The notes under the pieces were generated by a model. The model worked only from the letters and a program-made list of their open reading frames with translations, did no database searches and was not told the origin of the DNA. Positions 25,750 to 34,419 of a stretch of 64,000 bases of DNA are shown here, piece after piece. Every line of letters starts with the position of its first letter. Position 1 is the stretch's first letter. The stretch is from contig OZ257155.1 in the NCBI GenBank assembly GCA_965279355.1, forward strand, positions 3,534,001 to 3,598,000, given 5' to 3'. The stretch is from G965279355 sp965279355 (lineage in GTDB: Bacteria > Pseudomonadota > Alphaproteobacteria > CACIAM-22H2). Position numbers and translations under genes: made by a program.

Positions 25750-28700
25750 CTACTCCGCCGGCTGTGGCTGCGGCTGCGGTGCCATGTCGGGAAGCTTCTC
25801 ACGCCGCCGGGCTAGCAGGGAATAGGCTGTCGGAACGACGAACAGGGTGAGCAGCGTCCCAAACAGCAGCCCACCGACGATCACCCAGCCGATTTGCTGC
25901 CGGCTTTCCGCGCCGGCACCGCCGGCGAAGGCGAGTGGGATTGAGCCCAGCACCATGGCGCCGGTGGTCATCAGGATCGGGCGCAGGCGCAAAGTCGCCG
26001 ATTCGACGGCGGCGTCCAGCTTGGACAGGCCACGCTCCTGCAGCTGGTTGGCGAACTCGACGATCAGGATGCCGTGCTTGGTGATCAGGCCCACGAGGGT
26101 GACCAGCCCGATCTGGCTGTAGACGTTGAGCGTCCCGCCCGTGAGTTTGAGCGCCAGCAATGCGCCGGTCATCGACAGCGGCACCGTCAGCATGATGATG
26201 AACGGATCGATGAAGCTTTCGAACTGGGCCGCCAGGACGAGATAGATGAAGGCCAGTGCCAGCACGAAGGTGACATAGATGCCGCCGGATGAGCTGCGCA
26301 GCTCGCGGCTCTCGCCGGCGAGATCGGTCGAGATATTACCGGGGAGCCTCGCGGCTTCGGCCGACATGAATTCGACCGCCTGACCCAGCGTATAGCCGGG
26401 CGCCAGAGTTGCCGTGATCGTGGCCGAGCGGAGCTTGTTGAAGTGGTTGAGCTCCTTGGGCGCCACGGTCTCGCGCATGGTGATCAGGTTTGAGAGCGGC
26501 ACCATTTCATTGCCGCGCGAGCGCACGTAGATATCGGTGAGATCGCTGGGGCTTGCCCGGTCGATATCGGCAACCTGGACCATCACGTCGTACTGCTTGC
26601 CGTTCAGCTTGAAGCGGGTGACCTGGCGGCCGCCCAGCATCGTTTCCAGGGTGCGGCCGATCGTATCGACTTCGATGCCGAGATCGGCTGCTTTCTCACG
26701 GTCGACCTGCACACGCAGTTCCGGCTTGTTGAGCTTGAGATCGCTGTCGAGATTCATCAGCTGCGGATTCTGCCGCGCGCTTTCCATCAGGCGGTCGACA
26801 GCCTGCTGCAGTTCAGCATAGGGCGCCGAGGTCTGAAGGACGAACTGCACCGGTTTGGAGAGGAAGTCCTGGCCAAGCGACGGCGGGTTGAGCGGAAACG
26901 CCAGCAAGCCGGGAACACCCCCGAAAAACTTCGGGCCGAGCTCGGCGGCAACCTGTTGCTGCGAGCGTTCACGCTCCGACCAGTCCTTGAGCCGCAGGAA
27001 GGTGATGGCTTGCGTCACGGCGGGATAACCGACGACGGCGAAGACCTGGCTGCCCTCGGTCACGTCCTTGAGGAAGGCTTCCATCCGGCGCGCATAGCGA
27101 TCCGTAAAGTCGATCGTCGAGCCTTCCGGCGCGATACCGATGCCCATGATGACGCCACGATCTTCCGCGGGCGACAGTTCGGACGGCAGGGCCTTGAAGA
27201 GCAAGCCGGCGGCACCGGCGACCAGCACCATGGCGACGATAACGGCGGGGCGGATGGTCAGGGAAAACCGCAGCGCGCGCTCGTACCCGCGATTCAAGGC
27301 CAGCAGCGCGCGCTCAATGACGCGGTAGAACCAGCCGTGATTCTCCTGATGGCGCAGCAGCAGCGACGACATCATCGGCGTCAGGCTGAGGGCGACGAAA
27401 CCCGAGACGACCACCGCTCCCGCCAGGGCGAGGGCGAATTCGATGAACAGTCGGCCGGTGCGACCGGTCTGGAAAGCCATCGGCGCATAGACCGAGGCGA
27501 GGGTGATTGTCATTGCGAAGACGGCGAACGCGATTTCGCGACTGCCTTTCAGCGCCGCCTCGAAGGCGGGCATGCCTTCCTCGACATAGCGACTGATGTT
27601 CTCGAGCATGACGATGGCATCGTCGACCACAAGACCGATGGCCAGAACCATCGCCAGCAGGGTCAGCGTGTTGATCGAGAAGCCGAACAGGAACATGAGC
27701 GCGAAGGCGCCGACCAGCGAAACCGGGATGGTCACAACCGGAATGATGACGGCGCGGAAGCTGCGCAGGAAAATGAAGATGACGATGACGACCAGCACGA
27801 CGGCTTCGGCAATCGTCTCGAACACGTTGTCGATCGACGTCGCGATGAATTCCGACGTGTCGTAGGCCATGTCGACCTTCATGCCCTCAGGCAGGGCGGC
27901 GACGATGCGCGGCAGCACGTTATGAACGGCCTTGGAGACGTCGAGCGGATTGGCGGTGGACTGCTTGACCACGCCGATGGCCACCGCCGCGTTGCCGTTG
28001 AAGCGGACATTGACCCGCCGGTCCTGGGCGGCCAGCTCGACCTTGCCGATATCCTTGATCCGGATGAAATAGCCGCCGGTCTCGCGGACGATCAGATTGT
28101 TGAACTGTTCGGGCGTCCGCAGGTCGGTTTCAGCGAGGATGGAGAACTCGCGGCTCTCGCTTTCGATGCGGCCTGCCGGGATTTCAACGTTCTGGCGTCG
28201 TAGCGCGGTCTCGACATCCTGCGGTGTCAGGCCGTAGGAGGCGAGGCGGGTGCGGTCGAGCCAGATCCGCATGGCGAAGGTGCGCGCGCCGAAGATGCGG
28301 ACGTCGGACACGCCGGGCAGGTTCTGCAGCTGATCCTTGACGAAGCGGTCCGCGAAATCGGTGACATCGAGCGGTGTGTGGCGATCGGAGGAGAATGCCA
28401 GATAGAGGACCGGCTGGGCGTCGGCCTCGACCTTGGCGATAACCGGTTCGTCCACGTCGTCGGGCAGGCGGTCGCGGGCGCGGCCAACGCGGTCGCGCAC
28501 ATCGGCGGCGGCGCCGTCGGGATCACGGCTGAGGCGGAAGCGGACGGTGATCAGGCTCTTCTCGGCGCGGCTGATCGACGACAGGACATCGACACCCTCG
28601 ATGCCGGCCAGTGAATCCTCAAGCGGCGTGGTGACGCGGCTTTCCACGACTTCGGCGCTGGCGCCGCGATAGGTGGTTTCGACCGAGACGACTGGCTCGT

Positions 28701-28821
28701 CGATATTGGGATATTCGCGGACTGTCAGCCGCTGATACGAGATGAGGCCGATCAGCGTGATGGCGAGGCTGAGGACGGTCGCAAAGACCGGCCGCCGGAT
28801 GGAAAGTTCGGGAAGCGTCAT
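25750..28821 (-). CDS. RND efflux transporter permease (HAE1 family, AcrB/MexF-like)
   Basis: A 1023-residue inner-membrane pump of the resistance-nodulation-division family. There are 12 membrane segments with two large periplasmic loops. The proton-relay aspartate pair is present in LAIGLVVDDAIVMLENI (TM4). The N-terminus, LSIRRPVFATVLSLAITLIGLISYQRLTVREYPNIDEP, is typical of HAE1 pumps. It partners with the adaptor protein encoded just upstream (ATGA overlap at 28818-28821). An outer-membrane channel is not encoded here and must come from elsewhere. The divergent TetR protein probably represses both. Confidence 0.95.
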   Translation of the reverse strand: MTLPELSIRRPVFATVLSLAITLIGLISYQRLTVREYPNIDEPVVSVETTYRGASAEVVESRVTTPLEDSLAGIEGVDVLSSISRAEKSLITVRFRLSRDPDGAAADVRDRVGRARDRLPDDVDEPVIAKVEADAQPVLYLAFSSDRHTPLDVTDFADRFVKDQLQNLPGVSDVRIFGARTFAMRIWLDRTRLASYGLTPQDVETALRRQNVEIPAGRIESESREFSILAETDLRTPEQFNNLIVRETGGYFIRIKDIGKVELAAQDRRVNVRFNGNAAVAIGVVKQSTANPLDVSKAVHNVLPRIVAALPEGMKVDMAYDTSEFIATSIDNVFETIAEAVVLVVIVIFIFLRSFRAVIIPVVTIPVSLVGAFALMFLFGFSINTLTLLAMVLAIGLVVDDAIVMLENISRYVEEGMPAFEAALKGSREIAFAVFAMTITLASVYAPMAFQTGRTGRLFIEFALALAGAVVVSGFVALSLTPMMSSLLLRHQENHGWFYRVIERALLALNRGYERALRFSLTIRPAVIVAMVLVAGAAGLLFKALPSELSPAEDRGVIMGIGIAPEGSTIDFTDRYARRMEAFLKDVTEGSQVFAVVGYPAVTQAITFLRLKDWSERERSQQQVAAELGPKFFGGVPGLLAFPLNPPSLGQDFLSKPVQFVLQTSAPYAELQQAVDRLMESARQNPQLMNLDSDLKLNKPELRVQVDREKAADLGIEVDTIGRTLETMLGGRQVTRFKLNGKQYDVMVQVADIDRASPSDLTDIYVRSRGNEMVPLSNLITMRETVAPKELNHFNKLRSATITATLAPGYTLGQAVEFMSAEAARLPGNISTDLAGESRELRSSSGGIYVTFVLALAFIYLVLAAQFESFIDPFIIMLTVPLSMTGALLALKLTGGTLNVYSQIGLVTLVGLITKHGILIVEFANQLQERGLSKLDAAVESATLRLRPILMTTGAMVLGSIPLAFAGGAGAESRQQIGWVIVGGLLFGTLLTLFVVPTAYSLLARRREKLPDMAPQPQPQPAE

Positions 28822-29969
28822 TTGCTGCCGCCCGCCGAGGCCTGCGGTACGGGCGCGGCCGGAATGACCTGGACCGGCGTGCCGTCACGCAGTTTGAGAA
28901 TGCCAGCGGTGACGACCGTGTCTGTCGGCTGCAGGCCATCCATGATTTCGATTTCGCCGCGACGCCGCTCGCCGATGCTGACGCGAGTCATCTGTGCAAT
29001 CTTGGCACCCTGCGGCACGGCGGCGCCGGAAGGCGGCTCGGCAAGGCGGTAGACGAAGGTCGCATCGCCCATTGGGATCAGCGACTCCTCGCGGACAAAC
29101 AGCGCGTTCTCTTTCACGGAGAGCTGCAGCGTGACACGCAGGAACAGGCCGGGGCGCAGGCTGTCATCCGGATTGTCGATGCGCGCGCGAATGACCAGCG
29201 ATCGACCCGCGGCGTCGATCAGCGGATCGATGGCGTAGACCGTGCCCGCGAACGAGCGGTCGGGGAAGGCGTCGGCGGTCACCGTGATGGTCTGTCCGGT
29301 GCGCACGGCCGGCAGGAAGAGTTCCGGAACCCGGAAGTCGACTTTCAGCGGATCGATCATCTCCAGATTGACGATCTCCGCACCGACATTGACGAAATCG
29401 CCGATGCTGATCCGGCGGAGGCCGGCAACGCTGTTGAACGGCGCACTGAGCGTGTATTTCTCAAGCCGCGCCTTGGTCAGCGCTACCGACGCCTCATCGG
29501 TGCGCAGCTTCGCGCGCGCTTCGTCGAGCGCCCGCTGGGTTCCGGCGCCGCGTTTCACCAGCTCGTCGGCGCGCTCGAAATTGGCGCGGGACAGAACAAG
29601 CGCGGCTTCCGCCTGGGCTAGCTCGGCGCGCTGCACCGAGTTATCGAGCTGGATGAGAGTCTGGCCCTTCTGAACCTTCTGGCCTTCCTCAAAGCCGATG
29701 GCGACGACCCGCGTCGCGACTTCGGGCCGTAGCGTCACGGACTCGTTCGAGCGCAGGGAGCCAACGGCCGCGACTTCCCGACGGCTCGGCCCGACTTTCA
29801 CCGGAACAGCTTCGACCGGAATGGCGAAGCCGCCAGCCGGGGCACCCTGCGAATGGGCGGTTTGCGCGGGTCGCATGAAGATCCACCACAAACCACCGAG
29901 CACGACCGCAACTGCCAGAACCACACCGACGGACACGAATGTCCGGCCGCGGGGAAGAGAATCAGACAT
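28818..29969 (-). CDS. RND periplasmic adaptor (membrane fusion protein)
   Basis: A 383-residue HlyD/AcrA-type adaptor linking the inner-membrane pump to an outer-membrane channel. One N-terminal membrane anchor (about 12-32) precedes the lipoyl/hairpin region, with ARAKLRTDEASVALTKARLEKYTLSAPF in the returning helix, and the beta-barrel and membrane-proximal domains follow. Its stop overlaps the pump start by four bases. It is transcribed away from the TetR gene through a 101-bp regulatory gap. Confidence 0.93.
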   Translation of the reverse strand: MSDSLPRGRTFVSVGVVLAVAVVLGGLWWIFMRPAQTAHSQGAPAGGFAIPVEAVPVKVGPSRREVAAVGSLRSNESVTLRPEVATRVVAIGFEEGQKVQKGQTLIQLDNSVQRAELAQAEAALVLSRANFERADELVKRGAGTQRALDEARAKLRTDEASVALTKARLEKYTLSAPFNSVAGLRRISIGDFVNVGAEIVNLEMIDPLKVDFRVPELFLPAVRTGQTITVTADAFPDRSFAGTVYAIDPLIDAAGRSLVIRARIDNPDDSLRPGLFLRVTLQLSVKENALFVREESLIPMGDATFVYRLAEPPSGAAVPQGAKIAQMTRVSIGERRRGEIEIMDGLQPTDTVVTAGILKLRDGTPVQVIPAAPVPQASAGGSK

Positions 29970-29996
29970 CGTCTTTCAGCCCCTAAACGCCAAATC

Positions 29997-30042
29997 TTGT
30001 AGGATTGAACTAAACCGTATAGTATGAATTAACGATTTGCAA
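29997..30042. promoter_or_regulatory. Overlapping divergent promoters and candidate TetR operator
   Basis: A perfect -10 (TATAGT, 30018-30023) faces tetR; a TTGCAA...TATACG pair faces the efflux genes on the minus strand. An inverted repeat ACTA-N7-TAGT (30009-30023) overlaps both, so one repressor could block both directions. The region is AT-rich relative to its surroundings. Confidence 0.5.
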
Positions 30043-30070
30043 GTATTGCAGTGCAGCAAACGGAGCAGAA

Positions 30071-30709
30071 TTGACCAATCTCGCCGATGTCCTGGGCCGC
30101 GCGGGGGCGCCGAAGCCGACAGCCAAGCAGGCCGCAATCCTTGAGGCAGCGACCGAAGTTTTCCTCGAACAGGGCTTCGGCAATGCCAGCATGGATGAGA
30201 TCGCGCGCCGGGCAAACGTCTCCAAGGCAACCATTTATTCGCATTTCGACAGCAAGCACGTGCTGTTCGGTGCAATCATTCAGGCGCGCTGCGAAAACAC
30301 GCCCGGCGCTCTGCTTGATCCGGCGGACGAGCGGTCCCCCGAAGAGACGCTGACGGTGCTGGCCCGGCGCTTTCTGGATTCGGCCATGGTTCCGGGCTCG
30401 TTGCAGCTCTATCGCGTGGTGCTGGCCGAAGCGGGACGCTTCCCCGAACTCGGCCGCGTCTTCTACGAAACGGGATCGGGCCGCCTGGCCGACGAACTCG
30501 CGGCCTATTTCCAGCGTCTGTGCGAATGCGGCGTCCTCGACCTGGACGATCCGCTGATCGCGGCGGAGCAGTTCATCGGGATCGTGCTGGCCCAGACGCA
30601 TGTGCGGCTCATGCTGGGCATCGGCGGCTGTCCGACACAATCGGAACGCGACGCGCTTGCGCGCGCCGCCGTGCGGCTCTTCCTGGACGGCGCGCGGGCG
30701 CACCGCTAG
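30071..30709 (+). CDS. TetR/AcrR-family repressor of the RND pump
   Basis: A 212-residue TetR protein with an N-terminal helix-turn-helix (ASMDEIARRANVSKATIYSHFDSKHVLFGAII, about residues 38-68) and a helical ligand-binding C-terminus of the AcrR_C-like type. The start is TTG with GGAG five bases upstream; no ATG precedes the HTH. The gene is divergent from the adaptor-pump pair, the usual arrangement for a local repressor that is released by drugs or other pump substrates. Confidence 0.9.
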   Translation: MTNLADVLGRAGAPKPTAKQAAILEAATEVFLEQGFGNASMDEIARRANVSKATIYSHFDSKHVLFGAIIQARCENTPGALLDPADERSPEETLTVLARRFLDSAMVPGSLQLYRVVLAEAGRFPELGRVFYETGSGRLADELAAYFQRLCECGVLDLDDPLIAAEQFIGIVLAQTHVRLMLGIGGCPTQSERDALARAAVRLFLDGARAHR

Positions 30710-30771
30710 CGGGCCGCGCGGCCCATCAAAAAATCCTCTCCGCCCTATTGACGCTCGCGAGCGGCGAAATT

Positions 30772-31008
30772 ATGTACCCGCCCGAAATGTCGGGGGCGGC
30801 ATTCGTGAAAGTTTATCGTTGTTACATCCTGAACGATGATGACCGGTTCGTCGCCGTTCACGCGCAGGAATGCGCGGACGACGGGTCGGCGATCCAGTGG
30901 GGCGGGGCGTTCCTGAAAAAGGAACCACCGCCGGCGGGGATCGAGATCTGGGACCGCGACCGGCAGGTGCACCGGGTCCACCGGGGCGCCAGGCCGCCGC
31001 AATCCTGA
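30772..31008 (+). CDS. Small uncharacterised protein (67-78 aa)
   Basis: The core VYRCYILNDDDRFVAVHAQECADDGSAIQWG resembles numerous short rhizobial hypothetical proteins beginning M-x-x-YRCYFLD (recognised from memory, not a named family). No membrane segment or known domain is present. The start is ambiguous: ATG at 30772 gives 78 residues, ATG at 30787 gives 73, and GTG at 30805 gives 67. A TTGACG-N16-TATGTA promoter (30749-30776) would put the transcript start after 30772, which favours a later start. It ends four bases before the convergent hydrolase. Confidence 0.55.
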   Translation: MYPPEMSGAAFVKVYRCYILNDDDRFVAVHAQECADDGSAIQWGGAFLKKEPPPAGIEIWDRDRQVHRVHRGARPPQS

Positions 31009-31012
31009 CGAC

Positions 31013-31948
31013 CTATCCGCGCGGCATCGCGTCAATGGCGGCCATCACACGGTCGGGTGCGGTGTGATGCACCATATGTCCGGTCTTCGGCAGGATGGTG
31101 CAGGTGCTGTGCGCGATTGCGCGATGCAGCGGCGCGGATTGCGTCGCCGTATCGACGATGCCGTCGGTATCGCCGGCAATGATCGCGACCGGCATGGTAA
31201 GCGCGCGATAGCGCGTCTGCAGGCTGAACGCCGCGGGAATCATGATTGCGGCTTCTTCCGCGCTGGCTCGCAGTTGTCCCGGTCGCAGCGCGATCCCCAT
31301 CGGAAAACCGGCGAAGCGATCCGGTATCGGTGACGGCGCGAAGATCTTCCGGATCACCGCCTTGCGCGCGAGCCAGCCCAGCAGCGGCGAGATCGTGTAG
31401 CGCATCAGATCGCCGGTGACCGGAAATGCCGGGCCGGAAAGCAGGAACACATCCAGCCGGAAGGTCGGGAAGAAATAGCCAGCCAGCAGCAGCAATCCGC
31501 GCGCCTTCACGTCGCCGCGCAGGGCGAGTGCAACGGCGACCAGCGTGCCCCAGGAATGCCCGACCAGGATCGGCGCCGCGACACCAAGCTGCGCCAGCGC
31601 CTTGGCGAGCAGCGCGGCCTGCATCTGCGGCGTCCAGATGCGAAGGCGTGGCCTTGTGCTATAGCCGTAACCTGGCCGGTCGAAGACAATGACCCGGTAC
31701 GTTTCCGCCGCGCGGTCAACGATCCCGCTGAGAAGGTAATCGTCGAGGGTGGCCCCGTTGCCGTGCAGGAGCACCAGCGGCGGACCGCTGCCGCGCTCGA
31801 TGTAGTGCAGCCGCACACCGTCGATTTCAAGGAACTGCCCTTTGGCAGGATGCCGGCGCTCGGCAAGCCGGGCCAGAGCCCAGGTTACGGCGATCCAGAC
31901 AATGAGGACCGCCAGAAACAGGAGCCAGAAGCTTGAGGAGTCAGCCAT
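31013..31948 (-). CDS. Alpha/beta-hydrolase with N-terminal membrane anchor
   Basis: A 311-residue protein. Residues 6-27 (FWLLFLAVLIVWIAVTWALARL) form one membrane helix. The hydrolase domain follows, with oxyanion segment LLHGNGATLDD, FDRPGYGYS, and nucleophile elbow GHSWGTLVA. A later AGDTDGIVD supplies the acid and KTGHMVHH the catalytic His. It resembles haloperoxidase/epoxide-hydrolase-like esterases. The substrate is unknown; the anchor suggests action at the membrane. Confidence 0.8.
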   Translation of the reverse strand: MADSSSFWLLFLAVLIVWIAVTWALARLAERRHPAKGQFLEIDGVRLHYIERGSGPPLVLLHGNGATLDDYLLSGIVDRAAETYRVIVFDRPGYGYSTRPRLRIWTPQMQAALLAKALAQLGVAAPILVGHSWGTLVAVALALRGDVKARGLLLLAGYFFPTFRLDVFLLSGPAFPVTGDLMRYTISPLLGWLARKAVIRKIFAPSPIPDRFAGFPMGIALRPGQLRASAEEAAIMIPAAFSLQTRYRALTMPVAIIAGDTDGIVDTATQSAPLHRAIAHSTCTILPKTGHMVHHTAPDRVMAAIDAMPRG

Positions 31949-32003
31949 GCGCCATCATGCGCATGAGCTTAGAGGACCGGAGCTTTTATGGAAGAGGTAT
32001 CCG

Positions 32004-32029
32004 TGACCGGCGGAGGACCTCGCCGGTCA
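32004..32029. other. Perfect hairpin between two minus-strand genes
   Basis: TGACCGGCG and CGCCGGTCA form a 9-bp stem with an eight-base loop. It lies 18 bases after the stop of the DUF3606 gene and could terminate it, but no U tract follows. Confidence 0.4.
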
Positions 32030-32047
32030 TGAGAATTTCACACGAGG

Positions 32048-32215
32048 TCAGGCGGCGGCGCCCTTCTTCTTGAGGGCCGCCTGGACCTTTTCGAGGGCGC
32101 GGGTCAGCTCGGTCGGGGTGATGCCCCAGGTGCGGGCCCAGTGCTGAAGGTCCTGACGATAAACATCAATCGGCGATCCTTCCGGCGGATTTTCGGGAGT
32201 ACGTTCGGTCGTCAT
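32048..32215 (-). CDS. DUF3606-like small protein (55 aa)
   Basis: Translating the minus strand from 32215 gives a 55-residue protein. Its pattern IDVYRQDLQHWARTWGITPTELTRALEKV matches DUF3606, small cytosolic proteins with a helical fold and unknown function, common in alpha- and betaproteobacteria (family recognised by eye). It sits alone between a hydrolase and a CadD-like transporter, all on the same strand. Confidence 0.7.
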   Translation of the reverse strand: MTTERTPENPPEGSPIDVYRQDLQHWARTWGITPTELTRALEKVQAALKKKGAAA

Positions 32216-32281
32216 GGGTGCAGTTATCCGTATGGTCTACGCAGATAACGCAAAACTCGGCCTTGAGTGCCGTCCTACCCG

Positions 32282-32881
32282 TTACGGAAACAAAAGCGTG
32301 ATTGTCCCGGAATCCAAAAGAATAAAGACGCCCAGCGCGATCAGTACCGCCGGCAGCAGCCGCGCGCCGATGTGGCGGATCGGCGGTCCGGCCGTCGGAT
32401 GGTTGACCAGCCAGCGCGCCACGAAACACCAGAGGCCGGTCACGACAAGGAAGACGAGGCAGGTCACAGCGACTTCAGCGACGCTTTGCGTGGCGAAGAG
32501 CGGGACATAGACTCCGAGATTGTCCCCGCCATTTGCGATGGTTACGCCGGCAACGGCGAAAATGCGGCCAATCGATGTGATGCGCGCGAGGTCGGGCGTA
32601 TCAAAGTCGTCGTCGTCCGCACCGCCGAACAGCGCCTTCACGCCGAGCGCGATCGGCAGCAGGCCCATCAGGCCGATCCACGCCGGCGGAACGATCAGCG
32701 CGACCAGCGACAGGGCCAGGCTGGCGGCGATCAGGGCGACGATGCCGAGATACTGGCCGACGATCACCTGCCACGGGCGCAGAGTCGCGCTGGCGAACAA
32801 GGCGATCAGCAGGAAGAGATCATCGATATCGGTCGCGACAAAGACGACAACCGCGAGACCGATCAGGGCGGCAGGGTCCAT
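32282..32881 (-). CDS. CadD-like cadmium-resistance transporter family protein
   Basis: A 199-residue, five- or six-helix membrane protein. The family motifs are present: FVATDIDDLFLLIALF near the N-terminus and IANGGDNLGVYVPLF in the middle, each with acidic or Asn residues inside membrane helices. CadD proteins export cadmium or related cations in Gram-positive bacteria; proteobacterial members are mostly untested, so the metal role is an inference. I chose the ATG at 32881; a TTG at 32917 and an ATG at 32893 lie in a hairpin-forming stretch and are less likely. Confidence 0.75.
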   Translation of the reverse strand: MDPAALIGLAVVVFVATDIDDLFLLIALFASATLRPWQVIVGQYLGIVALIAASLALSLVALIVPPAWIGLMGLLPIALGVKALFGGADDDDFDTPDLARITSIGRIFAVAGVTIANGGDNLGVYVPLFATQSVAEVAVTCLVFLVVTGLWCFVARWLVNHPTAGPPIRHIGARLLPAVLIALGVFILLDSGTITLLFP

Positions 32882-32890
32882 CCGCGCCTG

Positions 32891-32913
32891 CATGCCGGAT
32901 TGTCTCCGGCATG
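32891..32913. repeat. Short palindrome (possible degenerate repeat element)
   Basis: CATGCCGGA and TCCGGCATG form a 9-bp stem around a five-base loop, just upstream of the transporter start. The GTCATGCCGG edge resembles the ends of the longer palindromic repeats in this window, so it may be a decayed half-copy. Confidence 0.45.
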
Positions 32914-32935
32914 ACAAGCGCGAACGGTATCGGCG

Positions 32936-33499
32936 TCAGGCGGCGGCGTTCGTCTCCACCCATTTGGCGAAGGCTTCGATGAACTTGGCGGCAAAGGCCT
33001 TCGTGTCGTCCTTGGTAATCTGGCCCTGCGCGTCGAACATCTGCGCGGCGCCGCCAATATAGGCTTCGGGCTGCTGCAGGACGGGGACGTTCAGGAAGAC
33101 GAGGCACTGCCGCAGGTGGTGGTTGGCGCCGAAGCCGCCCAGCGCACCCGGCGCCACGCTGATCACCGCACCCGGTTTCCTGTCGAACACGCTCTTGCCG
33201 TAGGGGCGCGAGCCGACATCGATGGCGTTCTTGAGAGCGGCTGGAATTGAGCGATTGTATTCCGGTGTCACAAAAAGCACGGCATCGGCCGTTTTCATTG
33301 TGTCGCGGAACTTCACCCAGGCGGCCGGCGGGCTGCCGCCTTCATCGCCTTCCTGGTTGTAGAGCGGCAGGTCGCCGATCTCGACGATCTCAAGCTTCAG
33401 CGAGGCCGGCGCCAGCGCGGCGAGCACGAGGGCCATTTTGCGGTTCAATGAATCCTTGCGCAGGCTGCCGACCAGGACAGCAACTTTCCGTGTAGCCAC
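32936..33499 (-). CDS. NADPH-dependent FMN reductase (ChrR/YieF-like)
   Basis: A 187-residue flavodoxin-fold protein of the NADPH_FMN_red family. The FMN phosphate loop is GSLRKDSLNRKM (residues 11-22), and the conserved TPEYNRSIPAALKNAIDVGSRP segment (about 78-97) contacts the isoalloxazine ring. Such enzymes reduce quinones, azo dyes or chromate by two-electron transfer and protect against oxidative stress. It is transcribed toward the CadD-like gene. Confidence 0.88.
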   Translation of the reverse strand: MATRKVAVLVGSLRKDSLNRKMALVLAALAPASLKLEIVEIGDLPLYNQEGDEGGSPPAAWVKFRDTMKTADAVLFVTPEYNRSIPAALKNAIDVGSRPYGKSVFDRKPGAVISVAPGALGGFGANHHLRQCLVFLNVPVLQQPEAYIGGAAQMFDAQGQITKDDTKAFAAKFIEAFAKWVETNAAA

Positions 33500-33596
33500 T
33501 TAGTTTCTCCTCAAGCGTCTTAATCCGTTATCTGGGGCGCGATAAAAGCATGGCGAGGGGGTTGGTTCCAGCGCGCGTTGGCGTAAACTGAAGCGC

Positions 33597-33872
33597 ATGA
33601 GTATCGCGATCAGGGACAATCCCGACGCCAGCCGCTACGAACTCGATGTCGACGGCGAGATCGTGTTCGCGCTTTATCGCCGCGTGGACGGCGTGGTGCA
33701 GATCCGGCATGTCGAATCGCCGCCCGCCTTGCGCGGCAAAGGGGCGGCCGGCCGGCTGATGCAGGGTATTGTCGACAGCGCGCGCGCAAGCGGGACGAAG
33801 CTGATGCCGCTCTGCAGTTATGCGCGGGCGTGGATGAGCCGCCACCCCGAATATCAGGACCTGCTTGGCTGA
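33597..33872 (+). CDS. Small GNAT-like N-acetyltransferase (COG2388)
   Basis: A 91-residue protein of the short acetyltransferase group (YidJ/COG2388-like). VQIRHVESPPALRGKGAAGRLMQGIVDSARA contains the acetyl-CoA pyrophosphate loop (R/Q-x-x-G-x-G/A form, here RGKGAAG), and LCSYARAWMSRHPEY is the typical ending. Substrates of this group are unknown. It is a single gene between two minus-strand genes; the stop lies four bases from the 3' end of the carbonic-anhydrase-like gene. Confidence 0.82.
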   Translation: MSIAIRDNPDASRYELDVDGEIVFALYRRVDGVVQIRHVESPPALRGKGAAGRLMQGIVDSARASGTKLMPLCSYARAWMSRHPEYQDLLG

Positions 33873-33876
33873 GCCG

Positions 33877-34401
33877 TCAGGCCTGCGGTTTCAGGTTCTG
33901 GCGGTAATAAGCGATCTTCGCCGAATAGTGATCGGCGATCTCGCGCAGGTGCTGGATCTCTTTTTCCTCCAGCGTACGCACGATTTTGCCCGGCGAGCCA
34001 AGGACCATCGAGTTGTCCGGGATGACCTTGCCCTCGGTCACTAGGGCATTGGCTCCGATGATGCAGTTTTTACCGATGACGGCGCGGTTGAGGACGACTG
34101 CTTTGATGCCGATCAGGGTGCCTTCACCGACGGTGCAGCCATGCAGCATCGCCATGTGACCGACGCTGACATCCTTACCCAGCGTGAGCTTGATGCCGGG
34201 GTCGGTGTGCAGGACCGAGCCGTCCTGCACATTGCAGTTCTCGCCGATGGTGATGGTGTCGCTGTCGCCGCGCACCGTGGCGCCAAACCAGATGCTGGCC
34301 CGGTCCTCCATCACCACGTCGCCGATCACCACGGCGTTCTCGGCGATATACCAGTTGTCGGTCTTGAAGGTGATGCGGCGGTCGGCGAGCGAGAATTTCA
34401 T
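33877..34401 (-). CDS. Gamma-carbonic-anhydrase-like hexapeptide protein
   Basis: A 174-residue left-handed beta-helix protein with many hexapeptide turns (DVVMEDRASIWFGATVRGD, GKDVSVGHMAMLHGC). The family forms trimers binding a metal through three His; HMAMLHG supplies two candidate ligands and a third lies before it. Members named YrdA/CaiE/PaaY are either carbonic anhydrases or thioesterases. The position beside acyl-CoA catabolism genes would suit a PaaY-like thioesterase, but this is inference. Confidence 0.82.
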   Translation of the reverse strand: MKFSLADRRITFKTDNWYIAENAVVIGDVVMEDRASIWFGATVRGDSDTITIGENCNVQDGSVLHTDPGIKLTLGKDVSVGHMAMLHGCTVGEGTLIGIKAVVLNRAVIGKNCIIGANALVTEGKVIPDNSMVLGSPGKIVRTLEEKEIQHLREIADHYSAKIAYYRQNLKPQA

Positions 34402-34419
34402 CAGAATCCTGTCTTGGCG

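Noticed and set aside
26956..28203. A 415-codon open frame opposite the RND pump
   Set aside because: Composition is rich in Asp, Arg, His and Gln as expected for an antisense frame of a GC-rich gene, and no motif is seen.
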